From the NCBI RefSeq assembly GCF_963678635.1, contig NC_087069.1:3424166-3488165 (forward strand): 64,000 bases of DNA. Reading direction: 5' to 3'. Position 1 is the stretch's first letter; each line of letters starts with the position of its first letter. Shown here piece after piece: positions 46,013 through 58,363 of this stretch. The position numbers were made by a program, and so were the translations under genes. The stretch comes from Symsagittifera roscoffensis (Eukaryota; Xenacoelomorpha; Acoela; Convolutidae). The notes under the pieces were generated by a model, which worked only from the letters and a program-made list of their open reading frames with translations, made no database searches and was not told the DNA's origin.

Positions 46013-46035
46013 AACTACCATCTTTTTAACCCACT

Positions 46036-46629
46036 ATGAGCCGCCAAATCGGATCCCTCAACCGCTCCCCTTCTTAACCATCCTTTCTCCAACGTCAATC
46101 ATCTAGCATATCAACTTCTGACCTCACTTCTTCTCCCTAGCCCTCATTCACCACTAATTCACCACGCTTGGATTCTTATGATTCCACAAACACTGTTTTT
46201 CACACCATCTCACAATTTAATAATTCCAATATTGAAAATCAAATTGAGTTTCAGAACACCGAGCCCGACCCGTCCAATTTTTCGCAACCCCCCTTCCGTC
46301 CGCTCCTCACCCCAACTCCCAATGAAACTTCCCCAGCTCCTTCATCCTACGCAGACACAACCCCAAAACTCTCCCCGATAACAAGTGATTAATCCGCTCC
46401 CCCTAACCCCGTCAATGAAGAACTAGAATACGAGCTTGAACCTTTCCTCACTTTACAACAACAGCTTCAAAACACTAACACATTAACAATTCATCACTCA
46501 TCACAATCCGTTTCCTCCTCCGAATCATCCAACTCAGCCTCCACAGTAGACAAAACCAGAGAGTATTCAAACGAAAGCACTCGACTGTTTTCCCTTCAGC
46601 CACTCCACGCAAACATAGGGAGTTTTTAA
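46036..46629 (+). pseudogene. ORF3, unit C (three in-frame stops)
   Basis: The frame begins at ATG 46036 (MSRQIGSLNRSPS), 24 bp past the env stop, and has in-frame TAA (46075) and TAG (46138) shared with D and E. A third stop occurs at 46390, where GTGATTAATCC replaces GTGATCAATCC of unit D. The rest matches D: DSYDSTNTVFHTISQFN, Pro-rich PPFRPLLTPTPNE, an ELEYELE acidic patch and a Ser-rich SQSVSSSESSNSAS tract. Low-complexity, probably disordered protein; no family recognised. Confidence 0.5.
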
Positions 46630-47523
46630 AAGATAGTTTACCATTCTTCCCACAATACACTTACTCTCAGACCAATAAGAACGACCAACGAACTTAAGTT
46701 GATGAGTATAGTCTGGTTCACACCTATCATGGACCTCATACTACCACTTCACTAATCCACCAGCACTCCCTTCATACAATAACCCAGCTCAAAATGAAAA
46801 ATGTCAATACCAACTACACGACCTAACCACAACACTACCTCAAAAACAATTCACAACCATAGGACTAACGCATACATTTAACAGATTTGTTGCGCAAAAC
46901 GCAAACAGATTTTCAATTAATCACTACGATCAAGTTCTTCCTTAATATATGGAAAAACTAGTCATACAGGAAGACAAAAACACTAATACCCAACTAACTG
47001 ATTTTTTTTTCATGAAAAACAAAACGTTTAAAAGCATGAACAAAAAAATTGTTAATATTATCTCTACTGCAATCCAAGACAACAAAGCTTACCATTATTT
47101 TTTCAACAATTTTAATCACCTTTCACTAATTTTAATTTTCTCACACCAAAAGAAAGTTGACTAGCACTGCTCGCATGAGATAATGTTACGCACTAAGCTT
47201 ACCCACACATACACCTAGTGTAAGTTTTTTCAACAACACTTCATAACTAACACACCATCACGAAAACCACAACATATATTCACTTTCAATAACTCCAAAT
47301 ACACCTCACCAAACTTTCTAAACTTCACTTATTGTCTAAAAAAAACTATTTTGAGCGGCATCCTCCGAAATTATGACCAGATAAGACAATTGAATTTATT
47401 CTGCCCTGTTGTTGAAGAATCCCGCCAACTAATAATCCCCCACGAAAAGATACAGCCCATCGAAGTTCAAACTATTAGTACTATTTTCCCAAATGGATTT
47501 TTTATCGACAACAACCGTTTGTA
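46630..47523 (+). pseudogene. Decayed ORF4 region, unit C
   Basis: Contains 46949-47164 (TQLTDFFFMKNKTFKSMNKK, NIISTAIQDNKAYHYFFNNF), then FTFNNSKYTSPNFLNF and KKTILSGILRNYDQIRQ in about 47275-47400, ending in FPNGFFIDNNRL just before GTAAGT at 47520-47525. The Leu-rich middle kept in A and B is deleted (…VQTIS|TIFPNG…). Not translatable as one piece. Confidence 0.4.
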
Positions 47524-47737
47524 AGTATAATTAATCAATTAAACTAAAAAATTTAAAAACCTACCAATCAATATTTATATTTTTCTCACTTTTCTTTTTT
47601 AGATTTCACCATTCAATCATCTAAAACAAATAAAAACAAACAAAAATTTGTAAACTTTTTTCTATAAAGTTTTCAAAATTATTTTAACAATCGCAGTATG
47701 TAATTGAAGGATTAAATTTTTTTCCAAAGCAGTAAAT

Positions 47738-48028
47738 TCATAAATTTTGATTTCCATAGCAGTAAATTATATTCATATGTAGTAAATTCATAAAATTGCA
47801 AATAAATTGAAGAAATCTGAACTTGTTACAAGACGCTTCTTTTATAAATTTGAATTCTTCACTCTTCCATAAATCAAACACCCTTTCCACAACCGCACAG
47901 CTCGCCCACAAAGAATTGTTAAAATAATTAACATCAATTTTAACTTTCACTGATAACAACTCTAACTTTTTTTCAAACTTTTCTTTGACCCGATTGGAAG
48001 GAGTTATAAAGTAATTCAATCTAACCAA
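47738..48028 (-). CDS. Minus-strand ORF m1, unit C (96 codons, doubtful)
   Basis: A fuller form of m1 starting MVRLNYFITPSNRVKEKFEK, then VKIDVNYFNNSLWASC. Differs from the E copy at several residues. No known domain; weak evidence for coding. Confidence 0.27.
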   Translation of the reverse strand: MVRLNYFITPSNRVKEKFEKKLELLSVKVKIDVNYFNNSLWASCAVVERVFDLWKSEEFKFIKEASCNKFRFLQFICNFMNLLHMNIIYCYGNQNL

Positions 48029-48131
48029 CGCAGCTTACTAACGCCACAAAACCACAAACTAATAGCATGACCAAGAAAGAAAGTCCCACGGTACCCAAAA
48101 CTCACACTCTATTTTCAACCAAAAATAAAGC

Positions 48132-48344
48132 TTAACCAACAAGATGTAAACATAAAAATGCAGTTCGCAAAGATTTCTTAGAGCCCAAGCAACGAGCAGC
48201 AAAGGAGATGACAACCCGACCACATTCCACTTCTGCAATTGCAAATCTATTTGGTTTGCTGCCGAAGTCACTACCCTTAAGGGTTTTTAGGTATGGACTC
48301 AACATCGCAGCAAAGGAAACCCATTGAGCCAGACCAATGACCAT
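48132..48344 (-). CDS. Minus-strand ORF m2, unit C (70 codons)
   Basis: Balanced composition, unlike the AT-biased surroundings: QWVSFAAMLSPYLKTLKGSD, FGSKPNRFAI and CGRVVISFAARCLG. The nucleotide block is strongly preserved in every unit (also 31880-32090, 42590-42800, 60820-60990). In A and B a one-base difference near the AATTGCAAATC step breaks the frame. Unrecognised; it may be a captured host exon or an element-derived frame. Confidence 0.3.
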   Translation of the reverse strand: MVIGLAQWVSFAAMLSPYLKTLKGSDFGSKPNRFAIAEVECGRVVISFAARCLGSKKSLRTAFLCLHLVG

Positions 48345-48676
48345 CTCGATGTTGATCTCACATACCGATCCTAGTCACTTGGCACTTCACACGGAAAAGT
48401 CAAACTTCATCCTGCACGTAGTCTCGATCTAAATTTAATGAAATCGATATATCATAGCATCGATCAGAAGTCTTCACACAATCACCCAAGACTACCCACG
48501 ATCAACGAGACCCATCATAAAACACGAACAAAACAGCCTTCTTCCATCTACACAAACAACTACATCTCTCCTCTCTCCAAGAAGTCACTGCTCAAAACTT
48601 CAAAATAAAACTACATCACCCGTCCGCCACTATAAAAATCAATTATAAACTAAAAAATCCCTGGAACCCGGATGGG

Positions 48677-49023
48677 TGGAGCCAGTTCTAAACAAGTATT
48701 TAAAAACCAATTAAATTTTTGATAAAATCGTCTCTATAACATTTTACTAACTAACCAATCATATTCCATCTCTGACATTGACACTTATTGATAAGTGCTG
48801 AAAATACTTGTAGTTTCAGCACCAGAACATTTTGAATAAATCTTAGTATACAGTTGTTCTCCTTCTGGATAAACTCCAAGAACTAACTCGCGAAGATCTA
48901 TTGAGACTAGGAGATATAAAAGGTTGCACGAATCTATCCGGCCGAAAATAAGACAGCGAGACGAACAGGCGGTGTATCTTATCTGAAATTACTCTATGAG
49001 TACAGGCCAAAGTTCATAACTCA
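48677..49023 (+). mobile_element. LTR, 347-bp form, unit C/D
   Basis: Duplicate of 43100-43446 at +5577; TATA box at 48915-48923; followed by GAAGAACAAAATGAG. Confidence 0.85.
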
Positions 49024-50413
49024 GAAGAACAAAATGAGTGTCCTTGTTGCGGAATCTCCCTAACATTTCCCAAAAAGCACAGTTTGGTCTCGTAATGGAC
49101 CGCCATGAGAAAGGCTACTCGTGGTCCCAAAAAACATTAGCGAAACTTTTGGACCATCGAAAAAATTGTCATCACAATAACACTAAGCTAAAAAAAGTGC
49201 AAAGAAAGTTTCAGTCAGTTTTAAAACATGTTAAAACTTTACGGAACGATCAAAGAAAATGAAAGAACAAAAGAAGAACAAAGGGAGCGTCCTTGTTGTG
49301 GAATTCGCTTACAATGCACAAAATGCACAGTTTGGCCACGTAATGCAATTTTTTTTTATTTCTATGAAAACTTTCTTTAAGAAATTCACTTATCGAGAAA
49401 CTGTTGATGTGCGGAGACATTCATAGCAAACCTGGATTCATTGTAAGTTGTTATGAAACAAGTTAAAAGTAAAGCAAACTTTAAAATTTAAGAAATTAAA
49501 TCATCTAAACGTTCAAAGCAAAATCAAGAAAAATAAAAGCATCGAAGCTTTCTTGAAATTATGAAAGTACAACACATGGAAAAACAAAAAGTTGGGTTGA
49601 ATCCGGTTTCACCACAAGCTTATTGATGAATGAATTTAGTTATCAGTTTTCTAGACAAGATAGATCAAACAAAAACTCTAGAGGAGGCGGTTCAATTTGA
49701 TGCATGACTCAATCCTATGTTAAGTGATGACACACAACATCTTAACAACAGCATAACCTTGAACTTTTTGATGGAGTTTTGCTTATGTGCTCATCAAAAA
49801 AAGGTCATTTGAACATTGCCTATTCGCCAAGAACTAGACACACCGGTCTCTTTCTTAAAAAAACAGACTGTGACATTATTTCCATGATCAGTGATAAACA
49901 AAAGCATTTTCTTGATTGGAGATTATAATGTAACAGTAGTAGATGTTGGAGCTGAAGTGAAGAACCCAAGTATTAAGATACGTTATAGAATTCCGATCCT
50001 CCATGCTATGTAATAACAATGGATATAGAGTCTACAATGTATAGGCATAGGGAATACCAATGATAAGGTTTCATGATTTGTGTGATGGTGAGTTAAGGGT
50101 AAGAAAAACGAATTTTTTTCTAGATTTTTTGTAAAAAATTCTAGTTTTTTTTTTTGCAAAAACATTGGCACCTATTATTTAATTTATAAATATCAAAGGA
50201 TAATTACTTCTAGCTTGTGAAAGGAAGGTTAAGTATTTAGTTTTTTGGTTCATGCTAAGTAAGTGGTAAGAGATTTTGGGCAAAAACTTGGAGTTTTTAT
50301 CACACAACTGAAAGTTTTTCAAAAAAACTTCAAAACATGATAAGGTTTGTTTTAAGTCGACCTTTTACAATCTATTAGATACTCTTAATTTTTGAAAAAT
50401 CTACGTAAAACTA
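49024..50413 (+). mobile_element. LINE fragment, unit D
   Basis: Duplicate of 43447-44835: CPCCG-type text, 2A-like GDIHSKPG at 49413-49436, endonuclease IGDYN at 49915-49929, then the AT-rich tail up to the env junction at 50414. Visible differences from C are single bases such as GGACTCATT versus GGATTCATT. Confidence 0.65.
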
Positions 50414-51590
50414 TTTTTGAAAGACACAGGAAATACTGGTGGACAACTTCTTTGAACTAGAACAAACACAATTTCTACAATCACTCGCACTAGCAGTATT
50501 AAAAATACCTTATGCAGGATATTTATTATCAGACAAAAGATCAAATTTCATCGATTACGTTTCATGTACTAAAAACTTAACACTAATATATGTTTTTGAA
50601 GACAAAAGATGTTATAAAGGAATGCCTATATTCTACAAAAAAAAAGTACATTTTGTCGATACAATTTCTAGAAGAACATATTTTTTGGATAAAGACGTCC
50701 CATTTGGATCTGAAAATAACCACAACGCTGTACAGCTAAACTCAGATGAAGACAAATACTCTCACCCCATACTCCGCGATTATGCCACCATTAAAGAAGC
50801 TTTCACCAGAAAGTATCAGAGCGATTGCTCGTAACCGCAATGTAGACTTACAATCAAAAAGCATATACTCCAGATCCGATATGCAAATCACATTGGCGCA
50901 CAACAGTTTCAAGAACTTCTTACTAAAATTGACAAAATCCAAATACAATCATTAGATCAGAATTCAAGAAAACTTGCCGAAACCGCAGGGATTTCAGACA
51001 TCTGTGCACAAGATAACAGCGGATACTTTAAATATACAAAAGATGACCTATATTTAAACGGTGAGCAAAACCGTCCACAAGATGTTTCACCTATTAATAT
51101 TTTTTGTTCCGTAAATCTAAAAAATGAACTTCTCGCCTTTCTAGGATGGCCCTATTACATCTTAGAAAGATTGACTATCTTATACGCTATGTTTAACTTT
51201 TTTTGGATTTCTCTTCTCATCATCAAAAAAATTTTCAACACATGCGCAAAACACACACAAGTCAACAAACAAGAAAGTGTAGCATGCATATTGTTTGCAC
51301 GATTTTTTAGACTTTTTTTAAACTCAATTATTAAAATTCTTTTAGACCCTCAAATAAGCGAATACAATAAAAAAAATTATGAACCACACCAAATGCATAC
51401 GGTACTTCACAAGACAACAGAAATACTACACCTACCGCACAAAAATTACAAAACTTCCATGATAACCAACTCTACAAGTCATAGCTACCCACTAAGCTCA
51501 GTTACTCATATAAAAGCCCATCAACCAAAAATAGAAGACAAATACGAAACAATTGTAGAACAACCACACACCACCAACTTTTGTTCTTAG
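50414..51590 (+). pseudogene. env: env C-terminal half with transmembrane anchor, unit D
   Basis: Same organisation and frame breaks as 44836-46012 (frames 50439-50834 and 51171-51590, anchor about 51146-51233, TAG at 51588). The few changes from C include TATGCAGG for TACGCAGG. Not translatable as one piece. Confidence 0.65.
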
Positions 51591-51613
51591 AACTACCATC
51601 TTTTTAACCCACT

Positions 51614-52207
51614 ATGAGCCGCCAAATCGGATCCCTCAACCGCTCCCCTTCTTAACCATCCTTTCTCCAACGTCAATCATCTAGCATATCAACTTCTGAC
51701 CTCACTTCTTCTCCCTAGCCCTCATTCACCACTAATTCACCACGCTTGGATTCTTATGATTCCACAAACACTGTTTTTCACACCATCTCACAATTTAATA
51801 ATTCCAATATTGAAAATCAAATTGAGTTTCAGAACACCGAGCCCGACCCGTCCAATTTTTCGCAACCCCCCTTCCGTCCGCTCCTCACCCCAACTCCCAA
51901 TGAAACTTCCCCAGCTCCTTCATCCTACGCAGACACAACCCCAAAACTCTCCCCGATAACAAGTGATCAATCCGCTCCCCCTAACCCCGTCAATGAAGAA
52001 CTAGAATACGAGCTTGAACCTTTCCTCACTTTACAACAACAGCTTCAAAACACTAACACATTAACAATTCATCACTCATCACAATCCGTTTCCTCCTCCG
52101 AATCATCCAACTCAGCCTCCACAGTAGACAAAACCAGAGAGTATTCAAACGAAAGCACTCGACTGTTTTCCCTTCAGCCACTCCACGCAAACATAGGGAG
52201 TTTTTAA
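51614..52207 (+). pseudogene. ORF3, unit D (153 codons open at the 3' end)
   Basis: ATG at 51614 in frame with 51746-52207, but TAA (51653) and TAG (51716) interrupt the first third. From 51719 to the stop at 52205 the frame is open: PRLDSYDSTNTVFHTISQFN, Pro-rich and Ser-rich tracts, ELEYELEP and LFSLQPLHANIGSF. It keeps CAA at the codon that is TAA in C. Ser/Thr/Pro content suggests a disordered protein; no known domain. Confidence 0.5.
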
Positions 52208-53101
52208 AAGATAGTTTACCATTCTTCCCACAATACACTTACTCTCAGACCAATAAGAACGACCAACGAACTTAAGTTGATGAGTATAGTCTGGTTCACA
52301 CCTATCATGGACCTCATACTACCACTTCACTAATCCACCAGCACTCCCTTCATACAATAACCCAGCTCAAAATGAAAAATGTCAATACCAACTACACGAC
52401 CTAACCACAACACTACCTCAAAAACAATTCACAACCATAGGACTAACGCATACATTTAACAGATTTGTTGCGCAAAACGCAAACAGATTTTCAATTAATC
52501 ACTACGATCAAGTTCTTCCTTAATATATGGAAAAACTAGTCATACAGGAAGACAAAAACACTAATACCCAACTAACTGATTTTTTTTTCATGAAAAACAA
52601 AACGTTTAAAAGCATGAACAAAAAAATTGTTAATATTATCTCTACTGCAATCCAAGACAACAAAGCTTACCATTATTTTTTCAACAATTTTAATCACCTT
52701 TCACTAATTTTAATTTTCTCACACCAAAAGAAAGTTGACTAGCACTGCTCGCATGAGATAATGTTACGCACTAAGCTTACCCACACATACACCTAGTGTA
52801 AGTTTTTTCAACAACACTTCATAACTAACACACCATCACGAAAACCACAACATATATTCACTTTCAATAACTCCAAATACACCTCACCAAACTTTCTAAA
52901 CTTCACTTATTGTCTAAAAAAAACTATTTTGAGCGGCATCCTCCGAAATTATGACCAGATAAGACAATTGAATTTATTCTGCCCTGTTGTTGAAGAATCC
53001 CGCCAACTAATAATCCCCCACGAAAAGATACAGCCCATCGAAGTTCAAACTATTAGTACTATTTTCCCAAATGGATTTTTTATCGACAACAACCGTTTGT
53101 A
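52208..53101 (+). pseudogene. Decayed ORF4 region, unit D
   Basis: Same as 46630-47523, with the open piece 52527-52742 and the FPNGFFIDNNRL end abutting GTAAGT at 53098-53103. An acceptor-like TCTCTTTTAG lies near 53171. Confidence 0.4.
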
Positions 53102-53315
53102 AGTATAATTAATCAATTAAACTAAAAAATTTAAAAACCTACCAATCAATATTTATATTTTTCTCACTTTTCTCTTTTAGATTTCACCATTCAATCATCT
53201 AAAACAAATAAAAACAAACAAAAATTTGTAAACTTTTTTCTATAAAGTTTTCAAAATTATTTTAACAATCGCAGTATGTAATTGAAGGATTAAATTTTTT
53301 TCCAAAGCAGTAAAT

Positions 53316-53606
53316 TCATAAATTTTGATTTCCATAGCAGTAAATTATATTCATATGTAGTAAATTCATAAAATTGCAAATAAATTGAAGAAATCTGAAC
53401 TTGTTACAAGACGCTTCTTTTATAAATTTGAATTCTTCACTCTTCCATAAATCACACACCCTTTCCACAACCGCACAGCTCGCCCACAAAGAATTGTTAA
53501 AATAATTAACATCAATTTTAACTTTCACTGATAACAACTCTAACTTTTTTTCAAACTTTTCTTTGACCCGATTGGAAGGAGTTATAAAGTAATTCAATCT
53601 AACCAA
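53316..53606 (-). CDS. Minus-strand ORF m1, unit D (96 codons, doubtful)
   Basis: Identical to the C copy except VERVCDLWK for VERVFDLWK. Weak coding evidence. Confidence 0.27.
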   Translation of the reverse strand: MVRLNYFITPSNRVKEKFEKKLELLSVKVKIDVNYFNNSLWASCAVVERVCDLWKSEEFKFIKEASCNKFRFLQFICNFMNLLHMNIIYCYGNQNL

Positions 53607-53709
53607 CGCAGCTTACTAACGCCACAAAACCACAAAATAATAGCATGACCAAGAAAGAAAGTCCCACGGTACCCAAAACTCACACTCTATTTTCAACCAA
53701 AAATAAAGC

Positions 53710-53922
53710 TTAACCAACAAGATGTAAACATAAAAATGCAGTTCGCAAAGATTTCTTAGAGCCCAAGCAACGAGCAGCAAAGGAGATGACAACCCGACCA
53801 CATTCCACTTCTGCAATTGCAAATCTATTTGGTTTGCTGCCGAAGTCACTACCCTTAAGGGTTTTTAGGTATGGACTCAACATCGCAGCAAAGGAAACCC
53901 ATTGAGCCAGACCAATGACCAT
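53710..53922 (-). CDS. Minus-strand ORF m2, unit D (70 codons)
   Basis: The same protein as 48132-48344 (QWVSFAAMLSPYLKTLKGSD...). It spans the C/D-type duplication edge near 53815, so its 5' part (from the right) belongs to the repeated block and its 3' part to unit-specific text. Unrecognised. Confidence 0.3.
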   Translation of the reverse strand: MVIGLAQWVSFAAMLSPYLKTLKGSDFGSKPNRFAIAEVECGRVVISFAARCLGSKKSLRTAFLCLHLVG

Positions 53923-54254
53923 CTCGATGTTGATCTCACATACCGATCCTAGTCACTTGGCACTTCACACGGAAAAGTCAAACTTCATCCTGCACGTAGT
54001 CTCGATCTAAATTTAATGAAATCGATATATCATAGCATCGATCAGAAGTCTTCACACAATCACCCAAGACTACCCACGATCAACGAGACCCATCATAAAA
54101 CACGAACAAAACAGCCTTCTTCCATCTACACAAACAACTACATCTCTCCTCTCTCCAAGAAGTCACTGCTCAAAACTTCAAAATAAAACTACATCACCCG
54201 TCCGCCACTATAAAAATCAATTATAAACTAAAAAATCCCTGGAACCCGGATGGG

Positions 54255-54630
54255 TGGAGCCAGTTCTAAACAAGTATTTAAAAACCAATTAAATTTTTGA
54301 TAAAATCGTCTCTATAACATTTTACTAACTAACCAATCATATTCCATCTCTGACATTGACACTTATTGATAAGTGCTGAAAATACTTGTAGTTTCAGCAC
54401 CAGAACATTTTGAATAAATCGTAGTATACAGTTGTTCTCCTTCTGGATAAACTCCAAGAACTAACTCGCGACGATGTATTGAGACTAGGGGATATAGTAG
54501 TTAGATTAAGATTGGTGTTAGACTAAAAAGTTGCACGAATCTATCCGGCCGAAATTGAGATATCGAGACGAACAGGCGGTGTACCTTATCTGAAATTACT
54601 CTATGAGTATAGGCCAAAGGTCATAACTCA
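54255..54630 (+). mobile_element. LTR, 376-bp form, start of unit E
   Basis: TGGAGCCAGTTC...CATAACTCA. The first 165 bp match the 347-bp copies almost exactly; after GAATAAATCGTAG it follows the other lineage, keeping GTTAGATTAAGATTGGTGTT, which the short form lacks. It is therefore a recombinant between the C/D-type and E-type repeats. Followed by GAAGAACAAAGTGAG. Confidence 0.82.
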
Positions 54631-55525
54631 GAAGAACAAAGTGAGTGTCCTTGTTGTCGAATCCCCCTAAAATTTCCCAAAAAGCACAGTTTGGTCTCGT
54701 TATGGACCACCATGAGAAAGGCTACTCGTGGTTCCAAAAAACATTAGCGAAACTTTCAGTCAGAAAGATTCAGTCAGTATTGAAAAATCAGTCGCATTTT
54801 ATTATAACTGTTAGTAAAGGTATAACAATAATGCATTTGATATCTAAGAAAGCCTACTCTGGGACAAGAAATACCAACTGAGAGTTTTGTTTGAAAAAGT
54901 TCCCTAGTGCTGACCTTGATTAACCAAGGTTAGGAAAGCATGGTAAAGATTCCAGACTCATGCAGGAGGTAAACTTACTTTGATTAAACTGATACACTGA
55001 TCACTAGCAATTAGAGAAATAACATCAAACATTGTTAGTTTCAATAGCACTCCAATGTTCAAATTTCCATATCATCCAAAAGTCATCAAAACAAAGTGGA
55101 TCCACGTTGTCCTAAACCAGAACTCGGCGCTGCCTAAAAATATTGAGCATAAAAAGTTTTCTGGTTCACTTATCTCAGTATTTACACGAACCAATTTCAA
55201 AAAATAATTATCGATTTTTTTAATACTAAAACGAAAGAAAAACTGAAAATTGATAGTGTTTGTTTGCAGTAAAAATCTTTACAGCTGCTCAAAGTCTAGT
55301 GTTTCTGACTCTATTAGGTGATATCATTTTCCACTTATTAAATTCCAGTGGAACGCTGGAGAGCCCCATCGACATAACAAAAACAACAACTACAGAATAT
55401 ATCTCTTTCACGCCCTCATTACGAGGCCAAACTCTGCACTTGTGTCTGTATGTTCCTAGATTCCAAGACAAATCTTTAAACATGTTAAAGTTTTACGGAA
55501 CGATCAAAGAAAACGAAATTATCTA
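54631..55525 (+). mobile_element. LINE 5' fragment, unit E first copy
   Basis: The LTR flank (CCTTGTTGTCGAATCC, Cys cluster already damaged), then about 600 bp of unclassified text, then the frame 55260-55526 with LLGDIIFHLLNSSG and LYVPRFQDKSLNML, cut off at GATCAAAGAAAACG. The 2A-like and endonuclease parts are deleted; the join leads straight into the AT-rich tail. Confidence 0.62.
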
Positions 55526-55929
55526 GTTTGTAAATATCAAAGGTTAGTTACTTGTAGCTTGTGGAATGAAGGTTAAGTATTTAGTTTTTTGGTTCATGGT
55601 AAAAAAGTGGTAAGAGATTTCGGGCGAAACTTGGAAATTTTATCACAAAATTTGAAAGTTTTTCAAAAAAACTTCAAAACACATAAGGTTTGTTTTAAGT
55701 CGACCTTTTACATTTTATTAGATACTCCTAATTTTTGAAATATCTACGTGAAACTATGCTAAAACCTACTGAAATTTCGAAAAAAGTCAATTTTTTGAAA
55801 GAAGTATAATTAAATACAATGAGAGTATATAAATCACTGCATCGTATTTGAAATTTACAGCAACTTTATGATAAGACACCAACAAAATACTGCATCGTAC
55901 AAAAACTTAATACATTGAATCACTTCTTA
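55526..55929. other. AT-rich tail with repeated ACTGCATCGTA motif, unit E
   Basis: Counterpart of 35850-36079, then extra sequence in which ACTGCATCGTA occurs at 55836 and 55889. No reading frame or RNA recognised. env starts at about 55930. Confidence 0.5.
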
Positions 55930-58363
55930 TAAAAAAGACACTTGGCTACATAACATTCTATAACCCATATTCGGGACTATCCTACACATGTATCTGTATC
56001 TTTTAATAGTTTTATTCAACAAATCTCTCTCCACTAGTTCTTTCAGAAACAACATACCATCAAAATCCTTCTCCTCAAACGAGATTTCAAGATTTATTAG
56101 TTACACATTATGACTGTGAAGAAAATGAACAAAAAACACTACATAAAAACCCCATGAGCCAAGTGACTCAATTCGAATCAGAAGCACAAGAAATAGAAAT
56201 ATTAGCGACATTTTATTCAAAAGCTTGAGCTACAACTTTTACAGGATGTGAAATCGCAGCAACATTTTCACAGAAAAAAAGTACATTTTTCCCAAGTGCC
56301 AAATGGAAATGAAAATAGACTTGATCACGATTCTTTCTATCAAAATACCCGAAAAGATTTTTAATTCTTAACACCGACGACTATAAAAACAAGCTGAAAC
56401 GATCAAAGTTAACCACAAACAAAGGCACAAATCAAAATTGAAAAGTTTTCATGTTTTTCTAGACTCTGCGCATCAAGCAGAAATTGAAAGATACCAAGGG
56501 CCTATAAAACCAGATGATAAATATCCGTTCCACGGCGCACACGGACGATTAACGTATGACCTATACGATAAAAATTGGATATCACACATTGAAATGAATA
56601 ACCCTTCAAAATGTAAAGCAGACACAAAAAGTAAAGGGTATCAAGGAAAAATGTTTTTTGATTGGAAAATTCAAAAATTACAACTAACTCAAAACTTAAA
56701 AGAGGACACAAAACTTCATCAAGGAGTACGCTTATCTTTAAAAAAATGACCAAGGTTATTGAGATACCACCATAAGAACACAAGCAACTATCGTTTGGTT
56801 CCCTGAAGACACAACATGTGCCACATTACATGTTGCAAGAAGTCACGCAAGAATGAACTGTTTTCTTCAAAAAAAAATTCATTGAATCAATTCTTTTTGA
56901 TAAAGTAAGCCCTGATAAACTAAGACATAAACAGAAATAGCTGTATCAATATCAATGGAATAGAAAATAAATTAACACGTTTTCAAATCTATCGCGAAAC
57001 GGAACTCGCTTGTAAATAAAAAACTTATTTTGCAAACATTCAGAAATTTTTGTCGAATGCGAAAAAGGTTTTGATATGTAAACAGAATTGTCAACCTCAC
57101 TCCAACGTATCACAGTTCTAGTGACAAAAAATCAGACATCCCAGCAACGTTTTTGAAAAACACAGGAAATACTGGTGGAAAACTTCGACTAAATTTGAAC
57201 TAGAACGAACACAATTTCTACAATCACTCGCAATAGCAGTATTGAAAATACCTTATGCAGGATATTTATTATCAGACAAAGGATCAAATTTCATCGATTA
57301 CGGAGGTAACTTTCTACGGTACTACACATGTACTAAAAACTTAACACTATTATATGTTTTTGAAGATAAAAGATGTTATAAAGGAATCCCTATATTCTAC
57401 AAAAAAAATACATTTTGTCGATACAATTTCTAGAAGAACATATTTTTTGGATAAAGCCGTCCCATTTGAATCTGGAAATAACCACAACGCTGTACAGCTA
57501 AACTCAGATGAAGACAAATACTCTCACCCCATACTCCGCGATTATGCCACCATTAAAGAAGCTTTCACCAGAAAGTATCAGAGCTATTGCTCGTAACCGC
57601 AATGTAGACTTACAATCAAAACGTATATACTCCAGATCCGATATGCAAATCACATCGGCGCACAATAATTTCAAGAACTTCTTACAAAAATGGACAAAAT
57701 GGAAACTATTCAAGAAAACTTGCTGAAACCGCAGAATTTTCAGACATCTATGCACAAGATAACATCGGATACTGTAAGTTTATAAAAGAATACCTAACTT
57801 TAAACGGTGAGAAAAACCGTCCACAAGATGTTTCACCTATTAATATTTTTTGTTCCATAAATCTAAAAAACGAACTTCTCGCCTTTCTAGGATGGCCCTA
57901 TTACATCTTAGAAAGATTGACTATCTTATACGCTATGTTTAGCTTTTTTTGGATTTCTCTTCTCATCATCAAACGAAATTTTCAACACATGCGAAATACA
58001 CACACAAGTCAACAAACAAGAAAGTGTAGCATGCATTTTTTTGCAGGTTTTTTCTTGGAATTTTTTTAAATTCAATTGTTAAAATTCTTTTAGACCCTCA
58101 AATAAGCGAATACAATAAAAAATTATGAACCACACCAAATGCATACGGTACTTCACAAGACAATAGAAATACTGCACCTACCGCACCACAATTACAAAAC
58201 TTTCATGATAACCAACTATACAAATCATAGCTACCCACGAAGCTCAGTTACTCAAATAAAAGCCCATCAACCAAAAATAGAAGACAAATACGAAAAAATT
58301 GTAGAACCACCACACACCACCAACTTTCGTTCTCAGAACTACCATCTTTTTAACCCACTATGA
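55930..58363 (+). pseudogene. env: env pseudogene, unit E, most complete 3' two thirds
   Basis: Begins at the position corresponding to 27985 and runs to the natural end. Pieces: 56438-56749 (DSAHQAEIERYQGPIK, YPFHGAHGRLTYDLYD, KGYQGKMFFDWKIQKLQL), 57242-57433 (AGYLLSDKGSNFIDYGGN, CTKNLTLLYVF), 57508-57726 (SPESIRAIARNRNVDLQS), anchor about 57900-57975, and tail 58139-58363 ending NYHLFNPL. It lacks the ~1.16-kb deletion of A/B and shows the longest tail: where C and D stop at TCTTAG this copy has TCTCAG and continues to TGA 58361-58363. Several frame breaks remain. Envelope function is inferred from position and the anchor. Confidence 0.65.

Larger units (their letters stand above)
42660..53815 (+). 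repeat. 5.58-kb tandem pair, units C and D
   Basis: 42660-48237 is repeated as 48238-53815 at an offset of 5577-5578 bp with only around ten differences noticed. The edge lies near GGAATTGCAAATCTATTTGG: to its left the two copies follow different texts (CCAATCTGG versus CCACTTCTG), to its right they match. A third, truncated copy continues from 53816 and diverges after about 54420 into the E type. This is the youngest large duplication in the window, or a possible assembly or haplotype duplication. Confidence 0.92.
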
